NCBI RefSeq assembly: GCF_900546705.1
Contig: NZ_URDP01000002.1
Coordinates: 33,807 to 97,806, forward strand
Length of the DNA stretch: 64,000 bases
DNA from: an uncultured Oscillibacter sp.
Lineage (GTDB): Bacteria; Bacillota; Clostridia; Oscillospirales; Oscillospiraceae
Reading direction: 5' to 3'
Part shown: piece after piece, positions 1 to 7,399 of the stretch
Layout of the letters: each line of letters opens with the position of its first letter
Position numbering within the stretch: the stretch's first letter is position 1
Translations under genes and position numbers: made by a program
Notes under the pieces: model-generated
Database searches by the model: none
What the model was told of the DNA's origin: nothing
The model's input: only the letters and a program-made list of their open reading frames with translations

Positions 1-415
1 GCAGGGCGTTGAAGGCGGCCGTGGAGAGCATGTGGACCTCGTCGACGATGTAGACCCGCTTTTTCACGTTGGCGGGAGAGTAGATGGCCTCGTCCCGCAG
101 CGCCCGCACCTGATCGACGCCGTTGTTGGAGGCGGCGTCCAGCTCCAGCACGTCCAGAAAGCTGCCGTTTTCGATGCCCAGGCAGCTGGCGCACTGGTTG
201 CAGGGGTCACCGTTGACCGGATGCTCGCAGTTGACGGCCTTGGCCAGGATCTTGGCGCAGGTGGTCTTGCCGGTGCCCCGGGTGCCGGTGAAGAGGTAGG
301 CGTGGGAGGTGCGTCCCTCCGCCACCTGCTTTTGCAGGGTCTGGGTGATGTGCTGCTGGCCGATCACGTCGGAAAACGTCTTGGGCCGCCACTTTCTGTA
401 CAGCGCCTGATACAC
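1..415 (-). CDS. dnaX: DNA polymerase III subunit gamma/tau, N-terminal part (runs off the window)
   Basis: Clamp-loader ATPase subunit of the replicative polymerase. Only the first 138 residues are present; the C-terminal part lies beyond base 1. Visible features are the N-terminal YQALYRKWRP block, Walker A GTRGTGKT at residues 44-51, a four-cysteine zinc site (C63, C72, C75, C78) and a Walker B DEVH at 125-128, all in the canonical DnaX order. The start is GTG (413-415) preceded by GGAGGT with good spacing. It lies directly downstream of the SRP RNA on the same strand, an arrangement common in Firmicutes. Identity is secure from motifs and context. Confidence 0.96.
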   Translation of the reverse strand, partial: MYQALYRKWRPKTFSDVIGQQHITQTLQKQVAEGRTSHAYLFTGTRGTGKTTCAKILAKAVNCEHPVNGDPCNQCASCLGIENGSFLDVLELDAASNNGVDQVRALRDEAIYSPANVKKRVYIVDEVHMLSTAAFNAL

Positions 416-442
416 GGGGAGCACCTCCAATCGCAAAAAGAA

Positions 443-581
443 AGTCCTCCGTACGCAGCTGCGGAACCGGCACCCTCGCGGCACATGGAACATCCCGCTT
501 AATGCTGCTCGGTTCCCCGCCTGACATGGTTCACGGGCATCCATTGCGCGAGACCGGCTCCGCAGCTGCTTGCGGAGGACT
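443..581 (-). ncRNA. ffs: SRP RNA (4.5S-like, bacterial small type)
   Basis: Read on the minus strand, the ends pair almost perfectly over about 28 nt (443-470 with 554-581). The apical domain carries the SRP signature ACCATGTCAGG ... AGCAGCATTAAG. The GGAA tetraloop is closed by CGG/CCG, where Bacillus has UCC/GGA, a compensated change. Length is about 139 nt. The termini pair directly with each other, so there is no room for the Alu domain of Bacillus-type SRP RNA. It scaffolds Ffh for co-translational membrane targeting. A sigma-A promoter lies just upstream and dnaX follows about 27 nt downstream. Confidence 0.95.
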
Positions 582-596
582 GTTATTAGCCTGTCT

Positions 597-625
597 ATTT
601 TACTATATCCTTTCCCAATTGGCAA
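597..625 (-). promoter_or_regulatory. Sigma-A promoter of ffs (and probably dnaX)
   Basis: On the minus strand TTGCCA (620-625), 17 nt, TAAAAT (597-602). The expected start falls about 7-10 nt downstream, just before the paired 5' end of the SRP RNA. Confidence 0.75.
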
Positions 626-658
626 CTGAAAATTTTTGTTTTTCTGAAAAAATCAGGC

Positions 659-686
659 TTTACAATCCCGGATTTTATGGTATAAT
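659..686 (+). promoter_or_regulatory. Sigma-A promoter of tRNA-Ala
   Basis: TTTACA (659-664), 16 nt, TATAAT (681-686), lying 37 nt before the tRNA. Confidence 0.75.
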
Positions 687-723
687 GTTTTTTGCCGTTG
701 AGCAGACGGCAAGAACTTTATAT

Positions 724-799
724 GGGCTCGTAGCTCAGCTGGGAGAGCGCTGCGTTCGCATCGCAGAGGTCGAGGGTTCGATCCCCTTCGAGTCCACCA
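724..799 (+). tRNA. tRNA-Ala (anticodon CGC)
   Basis: 76 nt cloverleaf with encoded CCA. The acceptor stem GGGCTCG/CGAGTCC contains the G3:U70 pair that identifies alanine tRNAs. The D-arm is GCTC...GAGC, the anticodon stem CTGCG/CGCAG has loop TTCGCAT (anticodon CGC, codon GCG), and the T-arm contains GGTTCGATCC. A dedicated reader of GCG suits the high-GC coding sequence here. It is a single-gene unit with its own promoter and terminator. Confidence 0.97.
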
Positions 800-837
800 A
801 AAAGAAAGACACGCTGGAAAGCGTGTCTTTCTTTTTG
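800..837 (+). terminator. Terminator after tRNA-Ala, probably bidirectional
   Basis: Stem AAAGAAAGACACGCT / AGCGTGTCTTTCTTT with a 4-nt loop, followed by T's. The A-rich 5' arm gives a T-tract on the other strand, so it can also stop the minus-strand cupin transcript. Confidence 0.9.
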
Positions 838-927
838 GGTTCCGCCGCCCGGAGGGCGGCTCCACCCTTCGGTGATTCAAATGCCCGGGCGGAAGTGAGT
901 TCTGCCTGCGCCAGCCGCGGGCCCGTC

Positions 928-1269
928 TCAAGCCGGAGCCTTCACCAGCACCAGGCACATCTTGAAGGCGGTCACCGCCTGTACCGCGTGAGGAATGCCG
1001 GCCGGCATGATGATGGCTTCTCCCGCGCCCAGGGTGTGGGGAACGCCGTCAATGGTGATCCGGGCGGTTCCCTCCAAAATCATAGCCATGGCGTCGCCCT
1101 GGGCGGCGTGGGTACTGATGGCCTCGCCTGCGTCAAAGGCAAACAGGGTAATCCCCGCGCCGGGCTGCTGGGCCAGGGTCAGGCTGACAACCTTGCCCGG
1201 CTCGCAGTCCACCTGGCCGGACAGGGTAAAGGGCTGTGCATGCGGGACATTTTTAATAAGTGCATCCAT
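928..1269 (-). CDS. Cupin domain protein (113 aa)
   Basis: A single small cupin barrel covering nearly the whole chain. Motif 1 resembles AISTHAAQGDAMAMILEG (residues about 49-66) and motif 2 is the MPAGIPHAV segment (about 88-96). Such stand-alone cupins often bind a metal through His/Glu and act as small-molecule binding or isomerase-like proteins; the substrate cannot be read from sequence. AGGAGG precedes the ATG. It lies 19 nt downstream of a second cupin of similar length and layout, so the two probably form one transcript and arose by duplication. Confidence 0.85.
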   Translation of the reverse strand: MDALIKNVPHAQPFTLSGQVDCEPGKVVSLTLAQQPGAGITLFAFDAGEAISTHAAQGDAMAMILEGTARITIDGVPHTLGAGEAIIMPAGIPHAVQAVTAFKMCLVLVKAPA

Positions 1270-1288
1270 GTGTCATTCCTCCTGATGG

Positions 1289-1618
1289 TTATAAAAGGGT
1301 GATCTGCAGCAGCTTGCAGCCCTCCGGCGCAGCCACCGCATGGGAAGTGCGGGCAGGGACAGCCAGACAGTCGCCGGACTGAAGGCGGCAGCTGCCGTCT
1401 CCCATGGAGACCTGAAGGGCTCCTTCCAGAACGCAGTAGAGGGTATCGCCGAAGTAGCACTCCTCACTGACGCTCTCCCCGTCGCCGAAGGCCAGCAGCG
1501 TCATCTGGCAGTGTTCCTGCCTGCTCATGGCCATGCTGACCACGCGGCCGGGCTGAATCTCAATCAGCCCGGCAAGCTGCCGGGGCTGCTGCGTGGGCAG
1601 ATTGCGCAAAAAGTCCAT
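1289..1618 (-). CDS. Cupin domain protein, tandem paralogue (109 aa)
   Basis: Small cupin like its downstream neighbour. The two share the opening layout (a Q-rich N-terminus, then a PGRVVSMAMS / PGKVVSLTLA strand, then a LLAFGDGESVS / LFAFDAGEAIS strand) and the VPARTSHAV motif 2. Motif 1 has lost its usual histidines (SEECYFGDTLYCVLEG), so metal binding may differ. The start is the ATG preceded by AAGGAGGTAAGAGCG; an in-frame upstream ATG at 1654 has no such site. It is first in a two-gene unit. Function unknown beyond the fold. Confidence 0.82.
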   Translation of the reverse strand: MDFLRNLPTQQPRQLAGLIEIQPGRVVSMAMSRQEHCQMTLLAFGDGESVSEECYFGDTLYCVLEGALQVSMGDGSCRLQSGDCLAVPARTSHAVAAPEGCKLLQITLL

Positions 1619-1821
1619 CGCTCTTACCTCCTTGTGTGGTTTTGTCCCCAGCATACACCATTGTGCGCAGTCATTCCATTGCTATCGCAACAGCGGCCGA
1701 ATTATACGTCCCTCTCCCTTGCGCCCGCGCAGAGTGAGACTGCCGCCTCCGGAGGCTGAAAATTTGCACAATGCCCAAAATACTTTGGAAATTCACCAGA
1801 TAAGTTGTACTTTTTGCGTGG

Positions 1822-1851
1822 TTGTGCATGACTAACTCGGTGTGTTATAAT
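1822..1851 (+). promoter_or_regulatory. Candidate sigma-A promoter of the ycl operon
   Basis: TTGTGC (1822-1827), 18 nt, TATAAT (1846-1851). A CTAACT half-site (1832-1837) lies in the spacer, matching the half-sites of the inverted repeat at 1921-1938. Confidence 0.6.
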
Positions 1852-1920
1852 GATCCGGCAATGCGCAGTGCACGGTGTATGGCAAATCTGACCGCCGCTG
1901 CGCAGTATTTTATGCGTATG

Positions 1921-1938
1921 AGTTAGTTTAATCTAACT
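1921..1938. promoter_or_regulatory. Candidate metalloregulator operator (inverted repeat)
   Basis: AGTTAG, TTTAAT, CTAACT: perfect 6-bp arms around 6 nt, with a third half-site in the promoter spacer. The GTTAG...CTAAC core resembles the arms of DtxR/IdeR-family boxes. Given the iron-uptake genes downstream, an iron-dependent repressor site is inferred, not shown. Confidence 0.45.
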
Positions 1939-1960
1939 ATATTGGAAAGGAGAGAATTTT

Positions 1961-3001
1961 ATCAGACCCCATCGATCTACCCTGATTCTTTCTGCCGTGC
2001 TGCTTGTATTGTCCTGCTGTTCGCTGTTTGTGGGCGTCATCGACCTGACGCCCGGCGATCTTCTGGCAGGGAATTTTGCGCAGCTGGAGATTTTCCTGAT
2101 CTCCCGTCTGCCCCGCCTGCTGGCCATTTTGTGCACCGGCATCGGCATGAGCGTGGCAGGACTCATCATGCAGCAGCTTTGCAGCAACAAATTCGTGTCC
2201 CCCACCACCGGCGCCACCATCTCCTCGGCGCAGCTGGGCATATTGCTGGCACTGCTGTTCATGCCGTCTTCCACCCTGTGGAGCCGGGCCATCTTCGCCT
2301 TTGCCGCGGCGATCCTGGGCACCTGGATCTTTGTCTGGTTCATTCAGCGCATCCAGTTCAAGGACGTGGTGATGGTCCCGCTGGTGGGCATCATGTTCGG
2401 CAACGTCATCGGCGGCGTCACCAACTATCTGGCCTATAAGTACGAGATGACCCAGGCGCTGTCCTCCTGGCTGGTGGGCCACTTCTCCCTGGTGCTGAAA
2501 GGCCGGTACGAGATCGTCTGGCTGACGGTGCCGCTGGTGGTGCTGGCCTTCCTGTTCGCCAACCACTTCAACATCGTGGGTCTGGGCAGGGATTTCTCCA
2601 GGAATCTGGGTGTGCCGTATAATCTGGTGCTGTTTGCCGGACTCACCATTGCCGCCATGATCACCGCCAGCATCGTGGTGGTGGTCGGCTCCATCTCCTA
2701 CATCGGACTGATCGTACCCAATGTGGTGGCCATGTACAAGGGGGATAAGATCCGTGGCACGCTGGTGGATACCGCCCTGTTCGGCGCCGTCTTCGTGTTG
2801 GTGTGCGATATGATCGGCCGGGTGGTGCTCTTCCCCTACGAGCTGCCCATTGAGCTGATCGTAGGCATTTTGGGGAGCCTGATCTTCATTGCCCTGCTGT
2901 TTTACCGGCTCAGGCACGGCCGGAAGGCCATCCGTCTGGGCAGCACTGGAGCAAACTGCTGCTCCGCCGTGCCCAGCCTGAAAGGAGGTGCAGACTCATG
3001 A
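1961..3001 (+). CDS. yclN: Iron-siderophore ABC transporter permease (FecCD family, YclN-type)
   Basis: First membrane subunit of an iron-chelate importer. Polytopic, with the FecCD landmarks: FVGVIDLTPGDLL after TM1, LIMQQL...NKFVSPTT, and the coupling region near VPLVGIMFGN. The best ribosome site, AAAGGAGAG, sits 7 nt before an ATC codon at 1961, not before any ATG/GTG/TTG. The first ordinary start is GTG at 1997, which has no ribosome site and would remove half of TM1. Bacillus YclN, as I recall it, has about 20 residues before the matching FIGVEDLS segment, which favours 1961. The 3' end overlaps yclO (ATGA). Family assignment is secure; the start is uncertain. Confidence 0.88.
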   Translation: MRPHRSTLILSAVLLVLSCCSLFVGVIDLTPGDLLAGNFAQLEIFLISRLPRLLAILCTGIGMSVAGLIMQQLCSNKFVSPTTGATISSAQLGILLALLFMPSSTLWSRAIFAFAAAILGTWIFVWFIQRIQFKDVVMVPLVGIMFGNVIGGVTNYLAYKYEMTQALSSWLVGHFSLVLKGRYEIVWLTVPLVVLAFLFANHFNIVGLGRDFSRNLGVPYNLVLFAGLTIAAMITASIVVVVGSISYIGLIVPNVVAMYKGDKIRGTLVDTALFGAVFVLVCDMIGRVVLFPYELPIELIVGILGSLIFIALLFYRLRHGRKAIRLGSTGANCCSAVPSLKGGADS

Positions 3002-3975
3002 ACTCTGCCGCCATGCGCGCCAACCGGCGCAAGCTGCTGATCCTGGCAGCGCTGGTCCTTCTCTGCGCGGCCGGATACATGCTGGCGGAGGTGAACTTCT
3101 CCAACCCAAAGCTGTTTGCCTACGCCATGAAGCTCCGCACCCCCAAGCTCATGGTCATGCTCATCACCGCCTTTTCCATCGGCGGGGCCTCGCTGGTGTT
3201 CCAGTCTATTATCAACAGCACCATCGTAACCCCCTGCCTGCTGGGCATGAACTCCCTGTATACCCTCATCCACACGGCGGTGGTGTTCTTTCTGGGCTCT
3301 GCCAGCGTGGTGGCCTCCAACGCCAACTTGTCCTTTGCGGTGGATGTGGTGCTCATGGGCATTGCCGCCACGGTGATCTACGGCTGGATTTTCAGGAAGA
3401 CCAGGCACAATGTGCTGTATGTGCTGCTGGTGGGCACGGTGCTGACCTCTCTTTTCGGCAGCATCCAGACCACCCTGACCCGGGTTATGGACCCCAACGA
3501 ATATGACGCCCTGCTGAGCACCCTGGTGGCCAGCTTTAATAACATCAATTCCGAGATCATCGCCGTTTCCCTGATTCTTCTGGCAGCCGTCATCTTCGCC
3601 CTGCGAAAGGAACTGGCCCTGCTGGATGTGCTGACGCTGGGCAAGGCGCAGGCCGTCAACCTGGGCGTGGACTACGACCGCTGCATCCGCCGCCTGCTGC
3701 TGGGCGTGACGTTCTGCATTGCCGTGGCCACCGCCATGGTGGGGCCCGTCTCCTTTTTGGGGCTTATCATCGCCAATTTGTCCCGCCAGCTGCTGAAAAC
3801 CTTCCGACACACCCAGCTGGTGCTGGGCTCGGCCCTGTTCGGCATGATCGTGCTGGTGGGCGGGCAGCTCATTGTGGAGCATGTGTATTCCTACTCCGTG
3901 CCGGTGAGCGTGTTCATCACCGTGGGCGGCGGACTCTATTTCCTCTATCTCCTGTTGACCAGAAAGAAGGTGTGA
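2998..3975 (+). CDS. yclO: Iron-siderophore ABC transporter permease (FecCD family, YclO-type)
   Basis: Second permease subunit, 325 aa, with about 9-10 hydrophobic segments from residue 15 to the C-terminus, ending in the RKKV positive cap. FecCD-type features include the GPVSFLGLIIANLSR segment near residues 245-260 and the GGASLVFQSIINS region after TM2. A clear AAAGGAGG precedes the ATG, and the ATG overlaps the yclN stop, which suggests translational coupling. It forms the channel heterodimer with YclN. Confidence 0.92.
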   Translation: MNSAAMRANRRKLLILAALVLLCAAGYMLAEVNFSNPKLFAYAMKLRTPKLMVMLITAFSIGGASLVFQSIINSTIVTPCLLGMNSLYTLIHTAVVFFLGSASVVASNANLSFAVDVVLMGIAATVIYGWIFRKTRHNVLYVLLVGTVLTSLFGSIQTTLTRVMDPNEYDALLSTLVASFNNINSEIIAVSLILLAAVIFALRKELALLDVLTLGKAQAVNLGVDYDRCIRRLLLGVTFCIAVATAMVGPVSFLGLIIANLSRQLLKTFRHTQLVLGSALFGMIVLVGGQLIVEHVYSYSVPVSVFITVGGGLYFLYLLLTRKKV

Positions 3976-3977
3976 CC

Positions 3978-4730
3978 ATGCGTGTACAGCAATTGACCAA
4001 ACAGTACGACGGAAAAACCGTGGTGGACGGCGTGTCCTTTACCATCCCCAGGGGGAAGGTGATCTCCCTGATCGGCCCCAACGGCGCGGGCAAATCCACC
4101 GTCATGGGCATGATCTCCCGGCTCATCGCCCACGACAGCGGGCTGGTGGACTTCGAGGGCAGGGACCTCGGCAAATGGAAGAGCAAGGAGCTGTCCAAGC
4201 GCCTTGCCATCCTGACTCAGTCCAACAACATTCAGATGAAGCTGACCGTGCGGGAGCTGGTGACCTTCGGACGCTTTCCCTATTCGGGCAGCCGGGTCAC
4301 GGCGGAGGATGAGAAGATCATCGACCGGGCCATTTCCTACATGGAGCTGGAGGACTTCCAGGATCGCTTCATCGACGAGCTCTCCGGCGGCCAGCGGCAG
4401 CGGGCGCTGATCGCCATGGTCATCGCCCAGGATACCGACTATGTGCTGCTGGATGAGCCCACCAACAACCTGGATATCTACCACGCCACCAACATGATGA
4501 AAACCGTCCGGCGCCTTTGTGACGAGCTGGGCAAGACGGTGATTCTGGTGCTGCATGAGATCAATTACGCGGCATTCTATTCCGATTACATCTGTGCCTT
4601 CAAGGACGGAAAAATCGCCAAATTCGGCACGGTGGAAGAGGTGATGACCAAAGAGAACCTGTCCCGGATCTACCAGGTGGACTTCGAGATTCTGACCATT
4701 GCGGGCAAGCCCCTGTCCATCTACTATTGA
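3978..4730 (+). CDS. yclP: Iron-siderophore ABC transporter ATP-binding protein (YclP-type)
   Basis: ATPase driving the YclNO permease. Walker A GPNGAGKST (33-41), signature LSGGQRQ, Walker B YVLLDEPTNNLD and an LHEINYA switch-histidine segment are all intact. Length (250 aa) and the run MVIAQDTDYVLLDEP match what I know of Bacillus YclP closely. The ATG at 3978 is preferred over the in-frame GTG at 3972, because AAGG lies 7 nt before it. The yclO stop codon overlaps the upstream GTG. Confidence 0.94.
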   Translation: MRVQQLTKQYDGKTVVDGVSFTIPRGKVISLIGPNGAGKSTVMGMISRLIAHDSGLVDFEGRDLGKWKSKELSKRLAILTQSNNIQMKLTVRELVTFGRFPYSGSRVTAEDEKIIDRAISYMELEDFQDRFIDELSGGQRQRALIAMVIAQDTDYVLLDEPTNNLDIYHATNMMKTVRRLCDELGKTVILVLHEINYAAFYSDYICAFKDGKIAKFGTVEEVMTKENLSRIYQVDFEILTIAGKPLSIYY

Positions 4731-4772
4731 ACCCCCTGTTTTCAGTACTTTTCAGAAAAGGAGCAACCCAAC

Positions 4773-5783
4773 ATGAACCTGAAGAAGATGCTTTCTCTCG
4801 CCCTGGCCGGCGTGATGGCCCTGAGCCTCATGGCCTGCTCCGCCCAAAACAGCGGCAGCACCGGAGACTCCGGCAATGCGGGCAGCCAGACGGGCGGCGA
4901 AACGCAGAATACGTCCGTGACCATCACCGGCCTCAACGCCGGCAAGGAGCCGGTGGAAGTGGAGGTGCCGTACGATCCTCAGCGCATCGCCGTTTTGGAC
5001 ATGGCCGCGCTGGACATTCTGGACGCGCTGGGCGTCGGCGGCCGGGTGGTGGGCACCGCCGATACCAGCCTGGAGTATCTTCAGGATTACCTCCATGACG
5101 GCATCGCCGACCTGGGCACCATCAAGGAGGCGGATCTGGAGGCCGTCATGGCCTGCGAGCCGGATGTGATCTTCATCGGGGGGCGGCTGGCCTCCAGCTA
5201 CGACGCCCTCAGCGAGATCGCGCCGGTGGTCTATCTTTCCACCGACACCGAGATCGGCGTGGTGGAGAGCGTACGCCGAAATGCCGCCGCCATTGCCTCC
5301 CTGTTTGGCCTGGAGGACAAGGTGGACCAACGGATGGCCGATTTTGACGCGCGGATTGCCGCCTTGCAGGCCGTCTCCGCCGGCAAGACCGCCATCGTGG
5401 GCATGTGCACCAGCGGCAGCTTCAATGTACTGGGCAATGACAGCCGCTGCTCCATGATCGGCCGGGAGATCGGCTTTACCAACATCGGTGTGAACACCGA
5501 CATGGATACCTCCACCCACGGCAACGAGGCCTCCTTTGAATTCCTTGTGCAAAAGGCTCCGGACTACATCTTCGTGATGGACCGTGACGCGGCCATCGGC
5601 ACGGACGGGGCGCAGCTGGCCCGGGACATCATGGAAAACCAGCTGGTCATGGGCACCGACGCCTACAAAAATGGCCACCTCGTCTACCTGGCCCACCCCG
5701 CCGTATGGTACACCGCCGAGGGCGGAATCACCGCTCTGGACATGATGCTGTCCGACCTGGAAAGCGTGCTGCTGCCTTCTTGA
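4773..5783 (+). CDS. yclQ: Iron-siderophore ABC transporter substrate-binding lipoprotein (YclQ-type)
   Basis: Lipoprotein that captures the iron chelate outside the membrane. The signal peptide ends in lipobox LMAC with Cys22 as the anchor. A Ser/Gly/Thr-rich linker (about 23-45) follows, then a class III binding-protein fold beginning at VPYDPQRIAVLDMAALD. AAAAGGAG precedes the ATG. The order permease-permease-ATPase-binding protein is exactly that of yclNOPQ (petrobactin in Bacillus) and ceuBCDE (enterobactin/azotochelin in Campylobacter). A catecholate siderophore is therefore likely, though the true ligand cannot be read from sequence. No siderophore biosynthesis genes are nearby, so a scavenged xenosiderophore is plausible. 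Confidence 0.93.
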   Translation: MNLKKMLSLALAGVMALSLMACSAQNSGSTGDSGNAGSQTGGETQNTSVTITGLNAGKEPVEVEVPYDPQRIAVLDMAALDILDALGVGGRVVGTADTSLEYLQDYLHDGIADLGTIKEADLEAVMACEPDVIFIGGRLASSYDALSEIAPVVYLSTDTEIGVVESVRRNAAAIASLFGLEDKVDQRMADFDARIAALQAVSAGKTAIVGMCTSGSFNVLGNDSRCSMIGREIGFTNIGVNTDMDTSTHGNEASFEFLVQKAPDYIFVMDRDAAIGTDGAQLARDIMENQLVMGTDAYKNGHLVYLAHPAVWYTAEGGITALDMMLSDLESVLLPS

Positions 5784-5833
5784 TGCAAACCGGTCCCTTT
5801 CATCCGCCACAAACAAAACCGAATCAGCTCAAA

Positions 5834-5864
5834 GGACGGAGAATCCGCTTTGGATTCTCCGTCC
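5834..5864 (+). terminator. Hairpin after the ycl operon
   Basis: 13-bp perfect stem GGACGGAGAATCC / GGATTCTCCGTCC with a 5-nt loop. The following T-tract is weak (CTGTCTGTG), so termination may be partial. Confidence 0.7.
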
Positions 5865-5970
5865 CTGTCTGTGTTCAGCTGATAAAATTTTCACGGCTGA
5901 AAGAACCGCCTGCCGGGAGCGTATGGCCCCGTGCCGGATCGCACCGTTCCTGCGGAGGCCGGTTTTCCTG

Positions 5971-6567
5971 TCAGTCCCAGGTGTGAAATATGATCTCGCC
6001 AACCGTTTGCGGGTTCCAATAACGGATTTGTTCCAATTCTTCCGGGTTCAGCTCCCCGCACAGGCTGTGCCAGTCCTGATTCAGCTGGGCAGGGCTCAGG
6101 AAACGCACCGGCCCCTCCGGCGGTGGGAGCCACTTGGGCGGGCCGGCCGGAACGAATCCGCCGGAAGCGTCCTGCCGGGCAAAGGCCGCATAGGGATAGT
6201 GGATGTTCTGCAGGATGAAAACGGACTCATCCCATCTGCGCAGATTTGCAAACCAGAAGTTTCTCCCGGCGGTGTCCGTATCCACCTTCGTTACCGTCCC
6301 GCCGTTTTCCCCGGCCAGTGCATGGCACATCCGGCGGAACGCCTTCTCGTCCAGAAACGGAGGCGGCAGTGTGTTCGCGCTCCAAAATCCTGTAATTCCT
6401 CGGGGAAGCAGTGTCTGCCCGTCCGGACAGCTCTTGTGTTCCGGGCCAAGGATCTGTACAAATCCCTCTTCCCCCTCAAATCCGATCTTCTCCACATCAC
6501 AGACTTCGTCCGCTTCCCGGTGCAGCGCCCGCTTTCTGAAATGTTCCCGGAAAGGATGTCCCGGCAT
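5971..6567 (-). CDS. Hypothetical protein (198 aa), last gene of the unknown operon
   Basis: Soluble, no signal peptide or membrane segment. Aromatic-rich, with a charged N-terminal third and a C-terminus reading YWNPQTVGEIIFHTWD. That W-x-P-x-TVG-x-IIF-x-x-WD ending reminds me of small proteins found beside polymorphic toxins, but I cannot name a family. The ATG at 6567 follows AAAGGAG by 9 nt, so I prefer it over the upstream ATG at 6609. It is separated by 38 nt from the next minus-strand gene upstream and closes the operon. Confidence 0.7.
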   Translation of the reverse strand: MPGHPFREHFRKRALHREADEVCDVEKIGFEGEEGFVQILGPEHKSCPDGQTLLPRGITGFWSANTLPPPFLDEKAFRRMCHALAGENGGTVTKVDTDTAGRNFWFANLRRWDESVFILQNIHYPYAAFARQDASGGFVPAGPPKWLPPPEGPVRFLSPAQLNQDWHSLCGELNPEELEQIRYWNPQTVGEIIFHTWD

Positions 6568-6605
6568 AGCTCTGCGCTCCTTTCGCCGCATCTCCTCGGG
6601 CCCAT

Positions 6606-7001
6606 TCAATCCCCGATGCCGATCAGCCCATACCCATGTTCCATGGCGGCATCACATACATGACCCAAGTCGGCCGCAAAGCTTCTGATCCTTTTGAAAG
6701 ACACGCCATATCGTTGGATCACGCTGTTTTCTTCTGCGCCATGCTCCCCAAGCCATGTTACGACGGAATCCGAAAAAGCCCTGATTGCCGGAACCCGGTC
6801 CAGTTCGAGACAGGTGTCCCCGTATGGATCAAACCGGTAATAGCATGCATAGTGTTGGAACGCAGCCCGGAAGTCGTATAAGAATCTGCCTACCTCTTCC
6901 GGTTCTTCTGCCAGGCGATCTTTCGCGGCTTTTTCAGGCCCGGCCGACAGGAGCTCAAAGGCCTGCGCAATATCTTTGGCGGCAACAATGGAAAGGGACA
7001 T
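6606..7001 (-). CDS. Hypothetical protein (131 aa)
   Basis: Acidic soluble protein with a helical N-terminal half, then a YRFDPYGDTCLELDRVPAI segment and a C-terminal helical region. No signal peptide, membrane segment or recognisable catalytic motif. GGGAG is some distance before the ATG. It starts 20 nt after the gene for the 125-aa Cys-rich protein on the same strand, so the two are co-transcribed. Function unknown. Confidence 0.68.
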   Translation of the reverse strand: MSLSIVAAKDIAQAFELLSAGPEKAAKDRLAEEPEEVGRFLYDFRAAFQHYACYYRFDPYGDTCLELDRVPAIRAFSDSVVTWLGEHGAEENSVIQRYGVSFKRIRSFAADLGHVCDAAMEHGYGLIGIGD

Positions 7002-7021
7002 GGTTTCGCCGTCTCCCCTCT

Positions 7022-7399
7022 TTATGATTCCTCAAACGGCAGCCTGATCGGATAAAAGTCCAGCACAAAGTGCTCCTCATCAATTTTTGTATTGGGATGA
7101 CAGTCCGAGCGTCCAAAGGTCACATCCCCGATCTGGTGGGTGAAGTCCTCCGGGCAGCTGCCAAAGACGACATACTGACAGACGCAGTATTCCAGGTATC
7201 CGTTCTCGTCCGGCTCCAGCGGAGAGGTCTCGAAGGGCTTTTCAATATCCACTCCCAAGGAGTCCAGATACCGGTCCACCTCCGGATAGGCCGCCTTGAC
7301 CCTGGCACAGTAGTTTTGGCAGTAGGCGCAATCACAGATGTTCTCCGGGCCGAGATTGCAGTAATAGGCCCTTGTTTTTTCAATATTAGGCTTCATCAC
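7022..7399 (-). CDS. Hypothetical Cys-rich protein (125 aa)
   Basis: Starts MMKPNIEKTRAYYCNLG. An N-terminal cluster of cysteines (CDCAYCQNYC, about residues 22-31, plus C14) could bind a metal. Two more Cys lie in the EYCVCQY segment, and a C-terminal EEHFVLDFYPIRLP strand follows. The pattern of a CxCxxC cluster, then a LGVDIEKPFET helix-strand and an acidic C-terminus, recurs in clostridial hypothetical proteins I have seen, but no function is known to me. The start overlaps the stop of the upstream membrane-protein gene by 4 nt (ATGA), so translation is coupled. Confidence 0.72.
   Translation of the reverse strand: MMKPNIEKTRAYYCNLGPENICDCAYCQNYCARVKAAYPEVDRYLDSLGVDIEKPFETSPLEPDENGYLEYCVCQYVVFGSCPEDFTHQIGDVTFGRSDCHPNTKIDEEHFVLDFYPIRLPFEES

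Larger units (their letters stand above)
1619..1960. other. Intergenic region with divergent regulatory sequence
   Basis: Separates the minus-strand cupins from the plus-strand ycl operon. It holds a minus-strand TATAAT (1701-1706) without a convincing -35, the ycl promoter (1822-1851), a possible leader hairpin (TGCGCAG near 1862 pairing with CTGCGCA near 1898) and the AGTTAG/CTAACT inverted repeat at 1921-1938. I see no gene. Confidence 0.6.
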
